A DNA stretch of 64,000 nucleotides, taken from assembly GCF_003443895.1 (NCBI RefSeq), contig NZ_QQOA01000005.1:124001-188000 (forward strand). The letters are read 5' to 3'. Below the pieces are notes generated by a model, which was given only the letters and a program-made list of their open reading frames with translations, did not search any database and had not been told where the DNA came from. The stretch comes from Paraburkholderia phosphatilytica (lineage in GTDB: Bacteria > Pseudomonadota > Gammaproteobacteria > Burkholderiales > Burkholderiaceae). Below, piece after piece: positions 36,430-45,558 of the stretch (positions are counted from its first letter, which is position 1; each line of letters begins with the position of its first letter). The position numbers were made by a program, and so were the translations under genes.

Positions 36430-37889
36430 GCGAACTTTTCGTCGATGGCGCATGGGTGGCCGGCACAGGCCCCGCATTCGCGTCGCGCAATCCGGGCACC
36501 GGTACGGTGGTGTGGGAAGGCAACAGCGCATCGGCTGACGATGTCGATCGCGCGGTGCGCAGCGCACGGCGCGCATTCGGCGCGTGGTCCGCGCTGACAC
36601 CCGACGAGCGCGCGGCGATCGTGCGGCGCTTCGCGGCGCTCGTCAACGAACGCAAGGAGGCGCTCGCGGATGCGATCGGCCGAGAGACTGGCAAGCCGCT
36701 GTGGGAGGCGCGCACCGAGGTCGCGTCGATGGCGGCAAAGGTCGAGATCTCGATCAAGGCCTACGACGAGCGCACCGGCGAGCGGCGCACGCCGATGGCG
36801 GACGGCGTCGCGGTATTGCGCCACCGGCCGCATGGCGTGGTCGCGGTGTTCGGCCCGTACAACTTCCCGGGGCATCTGCCGAATGGTCATATCGTGCCGG
36901 CGCTGATCGCGGGCAATACGGTCGTGTTCAAGCCGTCGGAACTGGCGCCGGGCGTCGCACGCGCGACCGTCGAGGTATGGCGCGACGCGGGGCTGCCCGC
37001 GGGTGTGATGAATCTCGTGCAGGGCGAGAAAGACACCGGCGTCGCGCTCGCGAACCATCGGCAGATCGATGGGCTCTTCTTCACCGGCAGCTCGGATACC
37101 GGCACGCTGCTGCACCGGCAGTTCGGTGGCCGGCCGGAGATCGTGCTCGCGCTGGAGATGGGCGGCAACAATCCGCTCGTCGTCGCGGACGTCGCGGATC
37201 TCGATGCAGCCGTGCATCACACGATCCAGTCCGCGTATCTGTCGGCGGGGCAGCGCTGCACCTGCGCGCGCCGCATCTTCGTGCCGAACGATGCGTTCGG
37301 CGCGCGCTTCGTCGAACGGCTTGTCGACGTCACGTCGCGCATCGCGTTCGGCGTGTACAACGACGATCCGCAGCCGTTCATGGGCGCGGTGATCTCGGCG
37401 CGCGCGGCGACGCGTCTGGTCGCGGCGCAAGCGGAACTGATCGCGCTTGGCGCGAAGCCGCTTCTCGCGATGGAGCAGCGCGACCCGCGGCTCGGTTTCG
37501 TGAGCCCCGCGATCCTGGACGTGACGGGCGTCACGGGTATTGCGGACGAAGAGCACTTCGGGCCGCTCGCGCAGATCGTCCGCTACGACACGTTCGACGC
37601 CGCGCTCGCCGGCGCGAACGATACCGCGTACGGCCTCTCGGCGGGGCTGCTCGCCGACGACGAAGCGCTGTGGTCGCGCTTCAATCGCACGATCCGCGCG
37701 GGCATCGTCAACTGGAACCGGCCGACCAACGGTGCGTCGTCGGGTGCGCCGTTCGGCGGCCCGGGCCGCTCGGGCAACGGCCGGCCGAGCGCGTACTACG
37801 CGGCCGACTACTGCGCGTATCCGATGGCGTCGGTGGAAAGCGTGCAGTTGCAGATGCCCGGCAGCGTGTCGCCGGGACTTCACTTCTAG
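36426..37889 (+). CDS. astD: succinylglutamate semialdehyde dehydrogenase
   Basis: This 487-residue NAD-dependent aldehyde dehydrogenase oxidises N-succinylglutamate semialdehyde to N-succinylglutamate. The family's N-P-G-T-G start, [14 protein letters not shown] near residue 144, F-T-G-S-S-D-T-G near residue 219, the catalytic Glu in L-E-M-G-G-N-N-P near residue 243 and the catalytic Cys in G-Q-R-C-T-C-A-R-R near residue 279 all fit AstD/AruD. Length is normal. It is translationally coupled to aruG and followed by astB. Confidence 0.92.
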   Translation: MSELFVDGAWVAGTGPAFASRNPGTGTVVWEGNSASADDVDRAVRSARRAFGAWSALTPDERAAIVRRFAALVNERKEALADAIGRETGKPLWEARTEVASMAAKVEISIKAYDERTGERRTPMADGVAVLRHRPHGVVAVFGPYNFPGHLPNGHIVPALIAGNTVVFKPSELAPGVARATVEVWRDAGLPAGVMNLVQGEKDTGVALANHRQIDGLFFTGSSDTGTLLHRQFGGRPEIVLALEMGGNNPLVVADVADLDAAVHHTIQSAYLSAGQRCTCARRIFVPNDAFGARFVERLVDVTSRIAFGVYNDDPQPFMGAVISARAATRLVAAQAELIALGAKPLLAMEQRDPRLGFVSPAILDVTGVTGIADEEHFGPLAQIVRYDTFDAALAGANDTAYGLSAGLLADDEALWSRFNRTIRAGIVNWNRPTNGASSGAPFGGPGRSGNGRPSAYYAADYCAYPMASVESVQLQMPGSVSPGLHF

Positions 37890-37915
37890 AGCCAGGTTTT
37901 GCAGGGATGAGCGCG

Positions 37916-39256
37916 ATGCAAGCGTCTGAAGCCAATTTCGACGGACTCGTCGGTCCGACCCATAACTACGCGGGCCTGTCGTTCGGCAACGTCGCGTCGC
38001 AGAACAACGAGAAGTCGGTCGCGAATCCGCGCGCGGCGGCGAAGCAGGGGCTGCGCAAGATGAAGCAGCTCGCCGACCTCGGCTTCCATCAGGGCGTGTT
38101 GCCGCCGCAGGAGCGGCCGTCGATGCGCCTGTTGCGGGAGCTCGGTTTTTCCGGCGACGAAGCGACGGTGATCGCGAAGGTGGCGCGCGATGCGCCCGAG
38201 CTGCTCGCTGCCGCGAGTTCGGCATCGGCGATGTGGACCGCGAACGCGGCGACGGTGAGCCCGTCGGCGGATACGCACGACGGCCGCGTGCACTTCACGC
38301 CCGCGAACCTGACGAGCAAGCTGCATCGCGCGATCGAACACGAGGCGACGCGCCGCACGCTGCGCACGATCTTCGCGGACCCGGCTCGCTTCGAGGTGCA
38401 CGAAGCGCTGCCCGGCACGCCCGCGCTCGGCGACGAGGGCGCGGCGAACCATACGCGTTTCTGCGCCGAATATGGCGCGCGCGGCGTGGAGTTCTTCGTG
38501 TACGGCAAGAGCGAGTATCGCCGCGGTCCGGAACCGAAGCGCTACCCGGCGCGGCAGACGTTCGAGGCGAGCCGCGCGGTCGCGCAGCGTCATGGGCTCG
38601 CAGAAGACGCAACGGTTTACGCGCAGCAGACGCCCGACGTGATCGATGCCGGCGTGTTCCACAACGACGTGATCGCGGTCGGCAACCGGCAGACGCTGTT
38701 CTGTCACGAGCTTGCGTTCGTTGGCCGCACCAGCGTGTACGACGAGTTGCGCGGTAAGCTCGCGAAGCTCAACGCGCAGTTCGACGTGATCGAGGTGCGC
38801 GACGCAGAGGTGAGCGTGGCCGATGCCGTGTCGTCGTATCTGTTCAACAGCCAGCTGCTGACGCGCCCGGATGGCCGCCAGGTGCTGGTGGTGCCGCAGG
38901 AGTGCCGCGAGAACCCGCGCGTCGCGATGTATCTGGAAGACGTGAAGTCGGGGAGTGGTCCGATCGACGACGTGCTGGTGTTCGACCTGCGCGAGAGCAT
39001 GAAGAACGGTGGCGGCCCCGCGTGCCTGCGGCTGCGCGTCGTGCTGAATGAAACGGAGCGCGCGGCCGTCGCGCCTGGTGTGTGGATCGACGATGCGCTC
39101 TTTGGCAAGCTCGACGCGTGGATCGAAAAGCACTACCGCGACCGTCTCGCACCGGGCGATCTGACCGATCCGAAACTGCTCGAAGAATCGCGCACCGCGC
39201 TCGACGAGCTCACGCAGATCCTGCGTCTCGGGTCCCTGTACGACTTCCAGCGCTGA
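37916..39256 (+). CDS. astB: N-succinylarginine dihydrolase
   Basis: This 446-residue hydrolase of the guanidino-group-modifying superfamily converts succinylarginine to succinylornithine with release of ammonia and CO2. The V-G-P-T-H-N-Y-A-G start, the [11 protein letters not shown] segment (catalytic His) and [11 protein letters not shown] near the C-terminus (catalytic Cys) are present. I chose the ATG at 37916 because it gives the family length; ATG 37907 would add three residues but has the AGGG sequence directly against it. The frame open upstream is a shadow of astD. Confidence 0.92.
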   Translation: MQASEANFDGLVGPTHNYAGLSFGNVASQNNEKSVANPRAAAKQGLRKMKQLADLGFHQGVLPPQERPSMRLLRELGFSGDEATVIAKVARDAPELLAAASSASAMWTANAATVSPSADTHDGRVHFTPANLTSKLHRAIEHEATRRTLRTIFADPARFEVHEALPGTPALGDEGAANHTRFCAEYGARGVEFFVYGKSEYRRGPEPKRYPARQTFEASRAVAQRHGLAEDATVYAQQTPDVIDAGVFHNDVIAVGNRQTLFCHELAFVGRTSVYDELRGKLAKLNAQFDVIEVRDAEVSVADAVSSYLFNSQLLTRPDGRQVLVVPQECRENPRVAMYLEDVKSGSGPIDDVLVFDLRESMKNGGGPACLRLRVVLNETERAAVAPGVWIDDALFGKLDAWIEKHYRDRLAPGDLTDPKLLEESRTALDELTQILRLGSLYDFQR

Positions 39257-39263
39257 TCGAACG

Positions 39264-40313
39264 ATGACGATGCCCGCGATGCTCGATGATTTTCTGGCCT
39301 TTTCGCTCGCGGGTTCACGCCCGTCCGCCGATGCCGCGTCAGGTCTGTGCGCGAACGGCGCGGTGCGCTGGCAATGGCTCGATCACGGCGTGATGCAGTT
39401 CGAACCGTGTGCTTCTCACGATGGCGTGGACCGGCAAAGCAGCGTGCTCGCATCGGCGGGTATTCACGGCGACGAGACCGCGCCGATCGAGCTGCTGTCG
39501 TTCGTCGCGCGCGACATCGCGAACAGCACGCTGCCGCTTGCGTGCAGGCTCTTCGTGGTGCTCGGCAATCTCGATGCGATGCGCGCGGGCAGGCGCTATC
39601 TCGACGATGATCTGAACCGGCTCTTCAGCGGCCGGCATCTCCAGTTGCCGCAGAGTCACGAAGCGCCCCGTGCGGCGACGCTCGAACGGCTCGCCGGGCA
39701 GTTCTTCGCCGCGGCGCCCGCTGGCGGCGCGCGCTGGCACATCGACATGCACACGGCGATCCGTGCGTCCATGTTCGAGCAGTTCGCGTTGCTGCCGCAC
39801 ACCGGCGCGCCGTTGTCGCGGGAGATGTTCGAGTGGCTGCGCGATGCGCGCATTGCCGCGGTGCTGCTGCATACGACGAAGGCCAGCACGTTCTCGCATT
39901 ACTCCGCGGAAACCTGCGGTGCGCTTGCCTGCACGCTCGAACTTGGAAAGGTGCGGCCGTTCGGCAAGAACGATCTCGCGCGCTTCGCCGGTGCGGACGA
40001 AGCGCTGCGGGCGTTGATCGGTCGCAGACCTGAACATGGGGCGACGCGCGGCGGCGAGCTGCCGCGTGTGTTCACCGTAATCGACCAGATCACGAAGCAG
40101 AGCGACGCGTTCGAACTGCTGCTTGCCGCCGACGTCGCGAACTTCACGCCGTTCCCGAAAGACACGCTGCTTGCGCGCGATGGCGACTATCGCTACACGG
40201 TGCGCCACGATGAAGAGCGCATCGTGTTTCCGAATCCGACTGTGAAGCCGGGGCTGCGCGCGGGGCTACTGGTGGTGGAGACGACCGGGGAGACGCACGC
40301 GGCGCTTTCGTGA
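39264..40313 (+). CDS. astE: succinylglutamate desuccinylase
   Basis: This 349-residue zinc hydrolase of the AstE/AspA family performs the last step, splitting N-succinylglutamate into glutamate and succinate. Zinc-site residues are visible in A-G-I-H-G-D-E-T (His and Glu) near residue 67 and in [10 protein letters not shown] near residue 157, with [11 protein letters not shown] and D-D-D-L-N-R-L-F following the pattern of the family. The start is 7 bases after astB ends. It closes the operon; no T-run terminator is obvious before the convergent antitoxin gene. Confidence 0.9.
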   Translation: MTMPAMLDDFLAFSLAGSRPSADAASGLCANGAVRWQWLDHGVMQFEPCASHDGVDRQSSVLASAGIHGDETAPIELLSFVARDIANSTLPLACRLFVVLGNLDAMRAGRRYLDDDLNRLFSGRHLQLPQSHEAPRAATLERLAGQFFAAAPAGGARWHIDMHTAIRASMFEQFALLPHTGAPLSREMFEWLRDARIAAVLLHTTKASTFSHYSAETCGALACTLELGKVRPFGKNDLARFAGADEALRALIGRRPEHGATRGGELPRVFTVIDQITKQSDAFELLLAADVANFTPFPKDTLLARDGDYRYTVRHDEERIVFPNPTVKPGLRAGLLVVETTGETHAALS

Positions 40314-40384
40314 GATGGCGCCGCGCGCACCTTCATGCAACGGGACCGTTGTGGGCGCTTCTAGCGAAAGCCCGGTTACTTCAA

Positions 40385-40666
40385 TTACCTCAGGGCCTCG
40401 AGACGGATCACCGCGCGGCTTCCCGTCGCCTCGGCATAGCGCGACAAGGTGCGGATGGACGGCAGCGTACGGCCGCTCTCCATCCGCGCGATGGTGGATT
40501 GCGCGGTATTCATCCGCTCGGCCACCTGCTCCTGTGTCAAACCGGCTCGCACCCGCGCGGCGATGAGTTCGCGCGCAAGCGCGAATTCCGGCGTTTGCGC
40601 TGCGTACTCGGCCCGGGTCTCGGGGTCGGCCAGCAGGCGTTTTTTCAGCGTTGCCAGACTGGTCAT
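40385..40666 (-). CDS. HigA-like antitoxin (XRE-type helix-turn-helix)
   Basis: This 93-residue protein has one XRE-type helix-turn-helix (T-Q-E-Q-V-A-E-R-M-N near residue 43, then A-Q-S-T-I-A-R-M-E-S-G) and a C-terminal helix, as in antitoxins of the HigBA group in which the toxin gene comes first. It starts one base after the preceding toxin frame ends. It would neutralise the toxin and repress its own promoter. With the toxin gene apparently broken, it may survive as a stand-alone repressor or as an anti-addiction remnant. Confidence 0.78.
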   Translation of the reverse strand: MTSLATLKKRLLADPETRAEYAAQTPEFALARELIAARVRAGLTQEQVAERMNTAQSTIARMESGRTLPSIRTLSRYAEATGSRAVIRLEALR

Positions 40667-40667
40667 T

Positions 40668-41020
40668 TCAGTCCTCCTTGATTCGGGTGCAGGCCGTTTC
40701 GATCGCTCGAAGCGGTGTCTTCTGCGTTTTCTTCACGAATACGTGCAGCACGACGAGGCGCTGCACGGTCCGCGTCATGTAGATGCCTCGCGCGATGCCG
40801 TCGCGGCCGGTCATGCGAATTTCCCAAAGCTTACCCTGCAGCGGGCGTACATGAGGCATCCCGACTTGCTGCGGACCAAAGTCCGCCGGCATCTCCGCGA
40901 TATGGACGAACCGGGCACGCAAGTCGGCTGGCAGCGCGAGCAGCTCGCTTCAGCCTCAGGCAGCAGTTCGACCACCCACTTCTGGCAATTTATCTCTTTT
41001 TTGGTATATTTCCTGGTCAA
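40668..41020 (-). pseudogene. HigB-like toxin (phage Gp49/RelE superfamily), frameshifted near its N-terminus
   Basis: The C-terminal part is typical of HigB: A-R-F-V-H-I-A-E-M near its start, V-G-M-P-H-V-R-P-L, K-L-W-E-I-R, and V-V-L-H-V-F-V-K-K-T-Q-K-T-P. Its frame opens only after a TGA, so on its own it would start at a TTG (40922) and lack about 25 residues. The missing N-terminus is present one frame over, from a TTG at 41020 preceded by GGGAGG, reading K-W-V-V-E-L-L-P-E-A-E-A. One added base near 40946 would join A-E-A to E-L-L-A-L-P-A-D. A single-base deletion or sequencing error is the simplest explanation; a functional short toxin is possible. Confidence 0.65.
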
Positions 41021-41083
41021 TTTTCGATCCTCCCGCAGTCCTCGTCGGGACTGCCGTTACGTACTTGAATGTGTTTCGAAGCG

Positions 41084-41134
41084 GAGAAAGCCGCGAAGAA
41101 AGCCGCGAAGAAAGCCGTGAAGAAGGCCGTGAAG
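41084..41134 (+). repeat. 12-bp tandem repeat coding Ala/Val-Lys-rich sequence
   Basis: About four units of the type GAAGAAAGCCGC run from 41084 to 41134 with a few substitutions. On the plus strand they read K-A-A-K-K-A-A-K-K-A-V-K-K-A-V-K, like the tails of bacterial histone-H1-like or phasin-type proteins. No start with a good Shine-Dalgarno sequence and no full-length gene is seen, so this is probably the remnant end of such a gene or a chance expansion. Confidence 0.5.
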
Positions 41135-41225
41135 CGGCCCGGTGCCGCGGCATCGATTCGGGCTGGTGCGAAGGCGTGTGGAAGAGACCGCCGTGGTCAC
41201 GGCGGCCGGTCAGGCAGGTTGAAAC

Positions 41226-41978
41226 TCAGCGCAGGTTCCGCTTCTCCAGATAGTCGAACGCGACTTCGCCGAGGCCGAGCGTCAGGTCCGCCATCAGGTG
41301 CCGCGCCTCGACGATCTCGAGCACCGGCAGTTCCGCGACCGGCGCGAGCGCGTGCGGTGCGAGTTCCAGCGAAGCGGGCCCGGTCCACGCGCCCTTCATC
41401 GTGATGTCCTTCAGGTGGTAGCGCACCAGTTCGCAGATGCGCGGCGTGCCGTCCACGTGCGGGATCACCTTCAGCAGGAAGTTCGGCGCTTCGAGACGCT
41501 GCTTTTGCACGGCGAGGTCGAGCTCCCGGTGCTTGTAGCCCATCGTGCCGGTCGCGACGCGCACCGGACCGAAGTCGAGCGTGCCGATGATCGTGTCGGT
41601 GTGCGTCTCGAGCACCGGCTTCGCGAGTTTCTTCGGGAAGCCCCACAGTTCGCGGCCGCCCGCGATCGGCGGATGGTCGTCGAGGTACATCGCGAGCGTG
41701 TAGCCGCCTGCCACGCCTTCGTACGTGACCGGGATCACCTGGCCGCTCTCGGTGTAGTCGCCGAAACCGGTGGAGTCCGGCATCCGGATGAATTCGTAGT
41801 GAACGAGCGGATCGCCGATCTGCAGCGGCTCCGGCACGACCGCGCGCAGCTTCACGGGATCGGTGCGGTACGTGATGATCAGGAACTCGCGATTGATGAA
41901 ACGGTACGGGCCCATCGGGAACGCGGGCGCCGTGATCGGCATCGCAAACGCGGTGGACAGAACGGTATCGATATCCAT
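41226..41978 (-). CDS. adc: acetoacetate decarboxylase
   Basis: This 250-residue enzyme decarboxylates acetoacetate to acetone through a Schiff base with lysine. The active-site pair is visible in [10 protein letters not shown] near residue 115. The P-Y-x-F-I-N-R-E-F start, V-P-E-P-L near residue 50 and [10 protein letters not shown] also fit the family, and the length matches. The ATG at 41978 follows an AAGGAAA site. It stands alone, without the usual neighbours for ketone-body metabolism. Confidence 0.9.
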   Translation of the reverse strand: MDIDTVLSTAFAMPITAPAFPMGPYRFINREFLIITYRTDPVKLRAVVPEPLQIGDPLVHYEFIRMPDSTGFGDYTESGQVIPVTYEGVAGGYTLAMYLDDHPPIAGGRELWGFPKKLAKPVLETHTDTIIGTLDFGPVRVATGTMGYKHRELDLAVQKQRLEAPNFLLKVIPHVDGTPRICELVRYHLKDITMKGAWTGPASLELAPHALAPVAELPVLEIVEARHLMADLTLGLGEVAFDYLEKRNLR

Positions 41979-42401
41979 GAGTTTTCCTTCGAGAGAGCAG
42001 ACGGGAAGGGCAGCAAACAGGCTGGGGATCCGCGGGCCCCGGTGCAGGTTGTGACCGGGGCTTTGGAGCGGGCTGTGAACCGGCCGTGAACCGCATGCAC
42101 GGGACCGGTGCCTGGGCACGGTCTGCGGGCGGCAGCGCGGAGCGAGCCCATTGTAGTCACGAGTTGGCGACAGACCGGAGTCAAACCGTCGCCAGGACAT
42201 CCGATGCCGATTCGTTGGGCAGAATTTCGACAATTTGCCAAGAAAAGACGGTCATGCCCCTGCCTGCCCACATCGCGCTGCGCTAAAATCCACGCGCACC
42301 GGACGCCGCTATGCGATGCGCATGGAACGAAGCGTCAGGGAAAAATCGAGGTTACGGGTCAGGCCAGAACGAGACGTCACGAGCGTCTCGCGGGGAGCAA
42401 C
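41979..42401 (+). promoter_or_regulatory. 423-bp divergent promoter region of adc and the EAL-HDOD gene
   Basis: No gene is seen between the divergent starts. A TAAAAT hexamer at 42284-42289 within G-C-TAAAAT-C-C is a plausible -10 for the plus-strand signalling gene, which would leave a leader of about 105 bases. No strong -35 box or inverted repeat is visible. Confidence 0.35.
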
Positions 42402-43775
42402 ATGTCAACGATTGTGGTGGGGACGCCCCCCTCGTCAGGCGACGTGCCGGTCGCGACGGGGGAGAGCGTTCTGGACGCCGCGCGCGTCTATGTCGCGCGT
42501 CAGCCGGTGCTCGACCGGGACGCGATGCTGTGCGGTTTCGAACTCGCGGTGTCGCCGGTCATGCTGCCTGCCACGGCACCCGATGCCGCGTCACCCTCGA
42601 CCGCGAGTGCGGCGAAAACGGAGTTCGCGCCACGGCCACTGCCGCCGCTCGTGCGCGGGCTCCGCGATGCAAGTCTCCATGACGCGCTGATCGGCCATCC
42701 GGCCTCAGTCGACGTCACGCGCGAGTTCGTATGCAGCGGCGCGATCGAGATGATCCCGCCGCAGCGTTTCGTCTTCGAACTGCCGCCGGATATCGCGGTG
42801 GACCAGGATCTGATCGCGCGTCTCGTCAGCCTGCATGGCCGCCGCTATCGCTTCGCGCTCGATCACGTGACGCAGGCCGACGACACCTTCGGCCGCCTGC
42901 TGCCGTATTGCCAGACCGTGAAGATCGACGTGCCGCGCGCGAAGCCGGGGCTTCTGCCGAAGCTCGTGTTCGCGCTGCGCCCGGCTGGCAAGCAACTTGT
43001 CGCGATCGGGCTTGACCGTCAGCAGGACTTCGACGCGGCGCTCGCGATGAGCTTCGAGCGTTACCAGGGGTACTTCTTCGCGACGGCCACGGCGTCGTCG
43101 AAACGCCGCTCGAGCGCGCCGCGCCAGGCGCTGCTGCGGCTCCTGAAGCTGCTCGCGTCGGAGCCGACCGTGAGCCAGCTCGAAGACGAGCTGAAGCAGA
43201 ATCCGCTGCTCGTCATGCATCTGATGAAACTCGCGGCGACCAGCGGTCTCGAGACGGGGCGGAGCATCACGACGCTGCGCGAGGCGATCAACGCGACGGG
43301 CACCAACCGCATCGCGCGCTGGACCCAACTGCTGCTCTACGCGGACGGCCGCAAGGTCGCGATCGAAGCGGATCCCCTGCTGCAGCTAGCTGCAACCCGC
43401 GCGCGCTTCATCGAGCTCGCGGCGGCCCGGCTGCCGCACGCCGGCCACGACGATCGCGACGGCGCGTTCCTGACGGGCGTGTTCTCGTTCGTCGACGCGG
43501 TGTTCGGCGGCGGCCTCGAATCGACGCTCGACGTGCTGACGCTCGCGAAGCCGATCCGCGCGGCGATTGTGCGCCGCGAAGGCGTGCTCGGCCGCCTGCT
43601 GTCGGCAATCGAGGCGCTCGAGCGCGGCGAGTGGGCGACGGTGGACGCGCTGGCTTCGCAGCTCGCGCCGCTCACGTCGCCGGAGCTGGCGTCGCTTGCG
43701 CTGTCCGCGGCGGCGTGGGCGGGCGTCGCCGACCGTCACGCGGAAGCGGACGGTCTCGAGCGCATCGAAGATTGA
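42402..43775 (+). CDS. EAL-HDOD signalling protein, copy 1 (degenerate EAL)
   Basis: This 457-residue protein pairs an N-terminal EAL-derived domain (from Y-V-A-R-Q-P-V-L-D near residue 31 to about 235) with a C-terminal HDOD domain (about 240-420). In the first domain the signature has become F-E-L-A, and the later acidic catalytic residues are replaced, as in the YuxH group, so c-di-GMP hydrolysis is unlikely; binding or scaffolding is more likely. The HDOD part has the L-K-Q-N-P-L-L-V-M-H-L-M-K-L-A pattern. It is a paralogue of the gene at 47768 and lies in the same orientation. Confidence 0.8.
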   Translation: MSTIVVGTPPSSGDVPVATGESVLDAARVYVARQPVLDRDAMLCGFELAVSPVMLPATAPDAASPSTASAAKTEFAPRPLPPLVRGLRDASLHDALIGHPASVDVTREFVCSGAIEMIPPQRFVFELPPDIAVDQDLIARLVSLHGRRYRFALDHVTQADDTFGRLLPYCQTVKIDVPRAKPGLLPKLVFALRPAGKQLVAIGLDRQQDFDAALAMSFERYQGYFFATATASSKRRSSAPRQALLRLLKLLASEPTVSQLEDELKQNPLLVMHLMKLAATSGLETGRSITTLREAINATGTNRIARWTQLLLYADGRKVAIEADPLLQLAATRARFIELAAARLPHAGHDDRDGAFLTGVFSFVDAVFGGGLESTLDVLTLAKPIRAAIVRREGVLGRLLSAIEALERGEWATVDALASQLAPLTSPELASLALSAAAWAGVADRHAEADGLERIED

Positions 43776-43987
43776 GCGGCGCGGACGCTGCGCGACCGAA
43801 GCGGCGAACACTGCGGCGCGCGACGAGACAACCCGGCGCGATCGCGTTCGACGCGGCGACGATTCGGTGTGAAGAAAGACTGGGTAAGGATTTTGGCGGG
43901 GCCGCGGGGCGGCAGGGGAATGGCGCAGCGGCGGGGAAGGGCGGCGAGCGCGACGGCGAAGGTATCGGTACGCCGGTTCAGCCGGTG

Positions 43988-44005
43988 ACGCGGAACGCTC
44001 CGCGT
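43988..44005. terminator. short perfect hairpin between convergent signalling genes
   Basis: ACGCGGA/TCCGCGT with a 4-base loop lies between the end of the first EAL-HDOD gene and the end of the HDOD-GAF gene on the other strand. No T-run follows on either side, so termination is uncertain. Confidence 0.25.
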
Positions 44006-44021
44006 GACGTGCGGCGGCGGA

Positions 44022-45470
44022 TCACAGCGTTTCGAGGGCTCCCGACGGCGCGTGCATGAAGAAGCGGCCCAGTTCGCGAGCGAGCTCGTTGAGGGCGGCC
44101 ATCTCCGGTTGCGTGATCTTGCGCGGCTCCACGTTCGACCAGTCGCCGTACAGCAGCGCGACCGTCGAATGATCTTCCAGCGTGACGGGCAACAGCACGA
44201 ACGAGCGCGCGTCGCCGAACGCGTGGCGGAACCATAGCGGCAGGCGCGAGCGCATCTTCGGGTCGTGCGCGTTCTCGATGAAGATGCCGACCGAGTTCGC
44301 GATCGCGAGATGGAACACGTCCGGCTCGAACGCGGCATTGAAGCTGAGGGTGGGCAGCGCGCTCTCGACGCCCGGACCGAAGCCGAGTTTTGCCTTGAAC
44401 TTGCCGCTCGGATGCTTGACGAGCACAACCGTGCGCGTGAAGCCGAGGCTGCCGAGCACCGTTTCCGACGCCATCGACAGCGCCGGCGCGAGCGCGCTGT
44501 CGGGCGGCAGCGCGCGCAGATCGGCAACCCCCGCGCGAATCTGTGCCTCGGGGCTGCGTGCGACGCGCGCCATCGCGTCGGCGTCCGCTCGCAGTTCGGT
44601 GATCTCGCGCATCACGCCGTTGTCGGCTTCCTCGCGGGCAATCGCGAGGCTCATGTTGACGAGCTGTTCGGGGTCGGCGTTGAGCGCGAGGCTGTAGTGG
44701 TCGGCGAGCTTCGCGATGGCGGCTTCGCGTTCCTCGTCGGTGCCTTTTTCCATCAGCGCGTTGGCGACTTCGGTGGAGTAGCTCGTGATCGCACGCAGCC
44801 ACTGCACTTCGCGCGGCTGGTCGCCGAGCGGATCGTATTGGCCCATGCCGGCCTTGATCGCGTCGGGCAGGCGCCAGCGGTTCGCGGCCTCGTTGCCGAT
44901 TTCCTCGAAGGTGACGCCGAGTACCGTGACGCACGCATCGTTTTCGATCATGCCGGTTTCGGCGAGACGCCGGATCTGATCCCACTCGGCGTCCAGATAG
45001 AACACGACGAGCAGCTTGCCCACCTGGCGCATCAGCGTGCACACCACGGCTTCCTCGCCGGCGCGGCGATCGGCCTGCTGGGTCAGCTTGCGCGCGACGG
45101 CGCCGGACAGGATCGTGCGGTTCAGTTCGAGCTTCGCGTCGATGCGGCGCGGCGCGCTCTGATGGAAGTAGTCGACGATCTTCAGGCCGACGACGAGATG
45201 GCCGACCGCGTCCATACCGAGCACCATCAGCGCCCGCGACACGGTCGTGATGTTGCCGCCGAACGCCATGTACATCGCCGAGTTCGCGAGACGCAGCACC
45301 TTCTGGGTCAGCGCGAAGTCGGAGAGCACGATCTGCACGAGCCCGCTGAAGTCGAGCTCGTCGTTGTTCATGGCCGTGACCGTAGAGCGCAGCGACTGCG
45401 CCAGCATGGGGAAGTCGCCTCGCTCGCTCATTCTCGTCCAGAGCGTATCGAGCAGCGCAGCCTTTACCAT
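44022..45470 (-). CDS. HDOD-GAF signalling protein
   Basis: This 482-residue cytosolic protein has an N-terminal HDOD domain (residues about 15-215, with F-S-G-L-V-Q-I-V-L-S-D and V-L-R-L-A-N-S-A-M-Y) and a C-terminal GAF-like domain (about 300-470). A helical linker with many acidic residues lies between. HDOD domains resemble HD phosphohydrolases without the metal site and usually act as signalling scaffolds. I chose the start at 45470 (M-V-K-A-A-L-L-D) rather than the upstream ATG. Its gene lies between two EAL-type genes, which suggests a common signalling task. Confidence 0.78.
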   Translation of the reverse strand: MVKAALLDTLWTRMSERGDFPMLAQSLRSTVTAMNNDELDFSGLVQIVLSDFALTQKVLRLANSAMYMAFGGNITTVSRALMVLGMDAVGHLVVGLKIVDYFHQSAPRRIDAKLELNRTILSGAVARKLTQQADRRAGEEAVVCTLMRQVGKLLVVFYLDAEWDQIRRLAETGMIENDACVTVLGVTFEEIGNEAANRWRLPDAIKAGMGQYDPLGDQPREVQWLRAITSYSTEVANALMEKGTDEEREAAIAKLADHYSLALNADPEQLVNMSLAIAREEADNGVMREITELRADADAMARVARSPEAQIRAGVADLRALPPDSALAPALSMASETVLGSLGFTRTVVLVKHPSGKFKAKLGFGPGVESALPTLSFNAAFEPDVFHLAIANSVGIFIENAHDPKMRSRLPLWFRHAFGDARSFVLLPVTLEDHSTVALLYGDWSNVEPRKITQPEMAALNELARELGRFFMHAPSGALETL

Positions 45471-45558
45471 CTCATTCCCGAGAAATACATACCTGTTCCA
45501 TTGAACTGCATGCCGGTACATCGCCGGCGGGCCGAACCTGTTACGGGCGAGCCCCCCG

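Noticed and set aside
36584..37915. Upstream extension of the AstB frame
   Set aside because: It overlaps the clearly identified astD gene in another frame; AstB family sequence begins at about 37916.
41188..41205. Hairpin CCGCCGTG/CACGGCGG downstream of adc, considered as a terminator
   Set aside because: No T-run follows on either strand, and such GC stems are common by chance at this base composition.
41065..41404. Two overlapping small frames over the Lys-rich tandem repeat
   Set aside because: Neither has a Shine-Dalgarno site and both run antisense into the acetoacetate decarboxylase gene.
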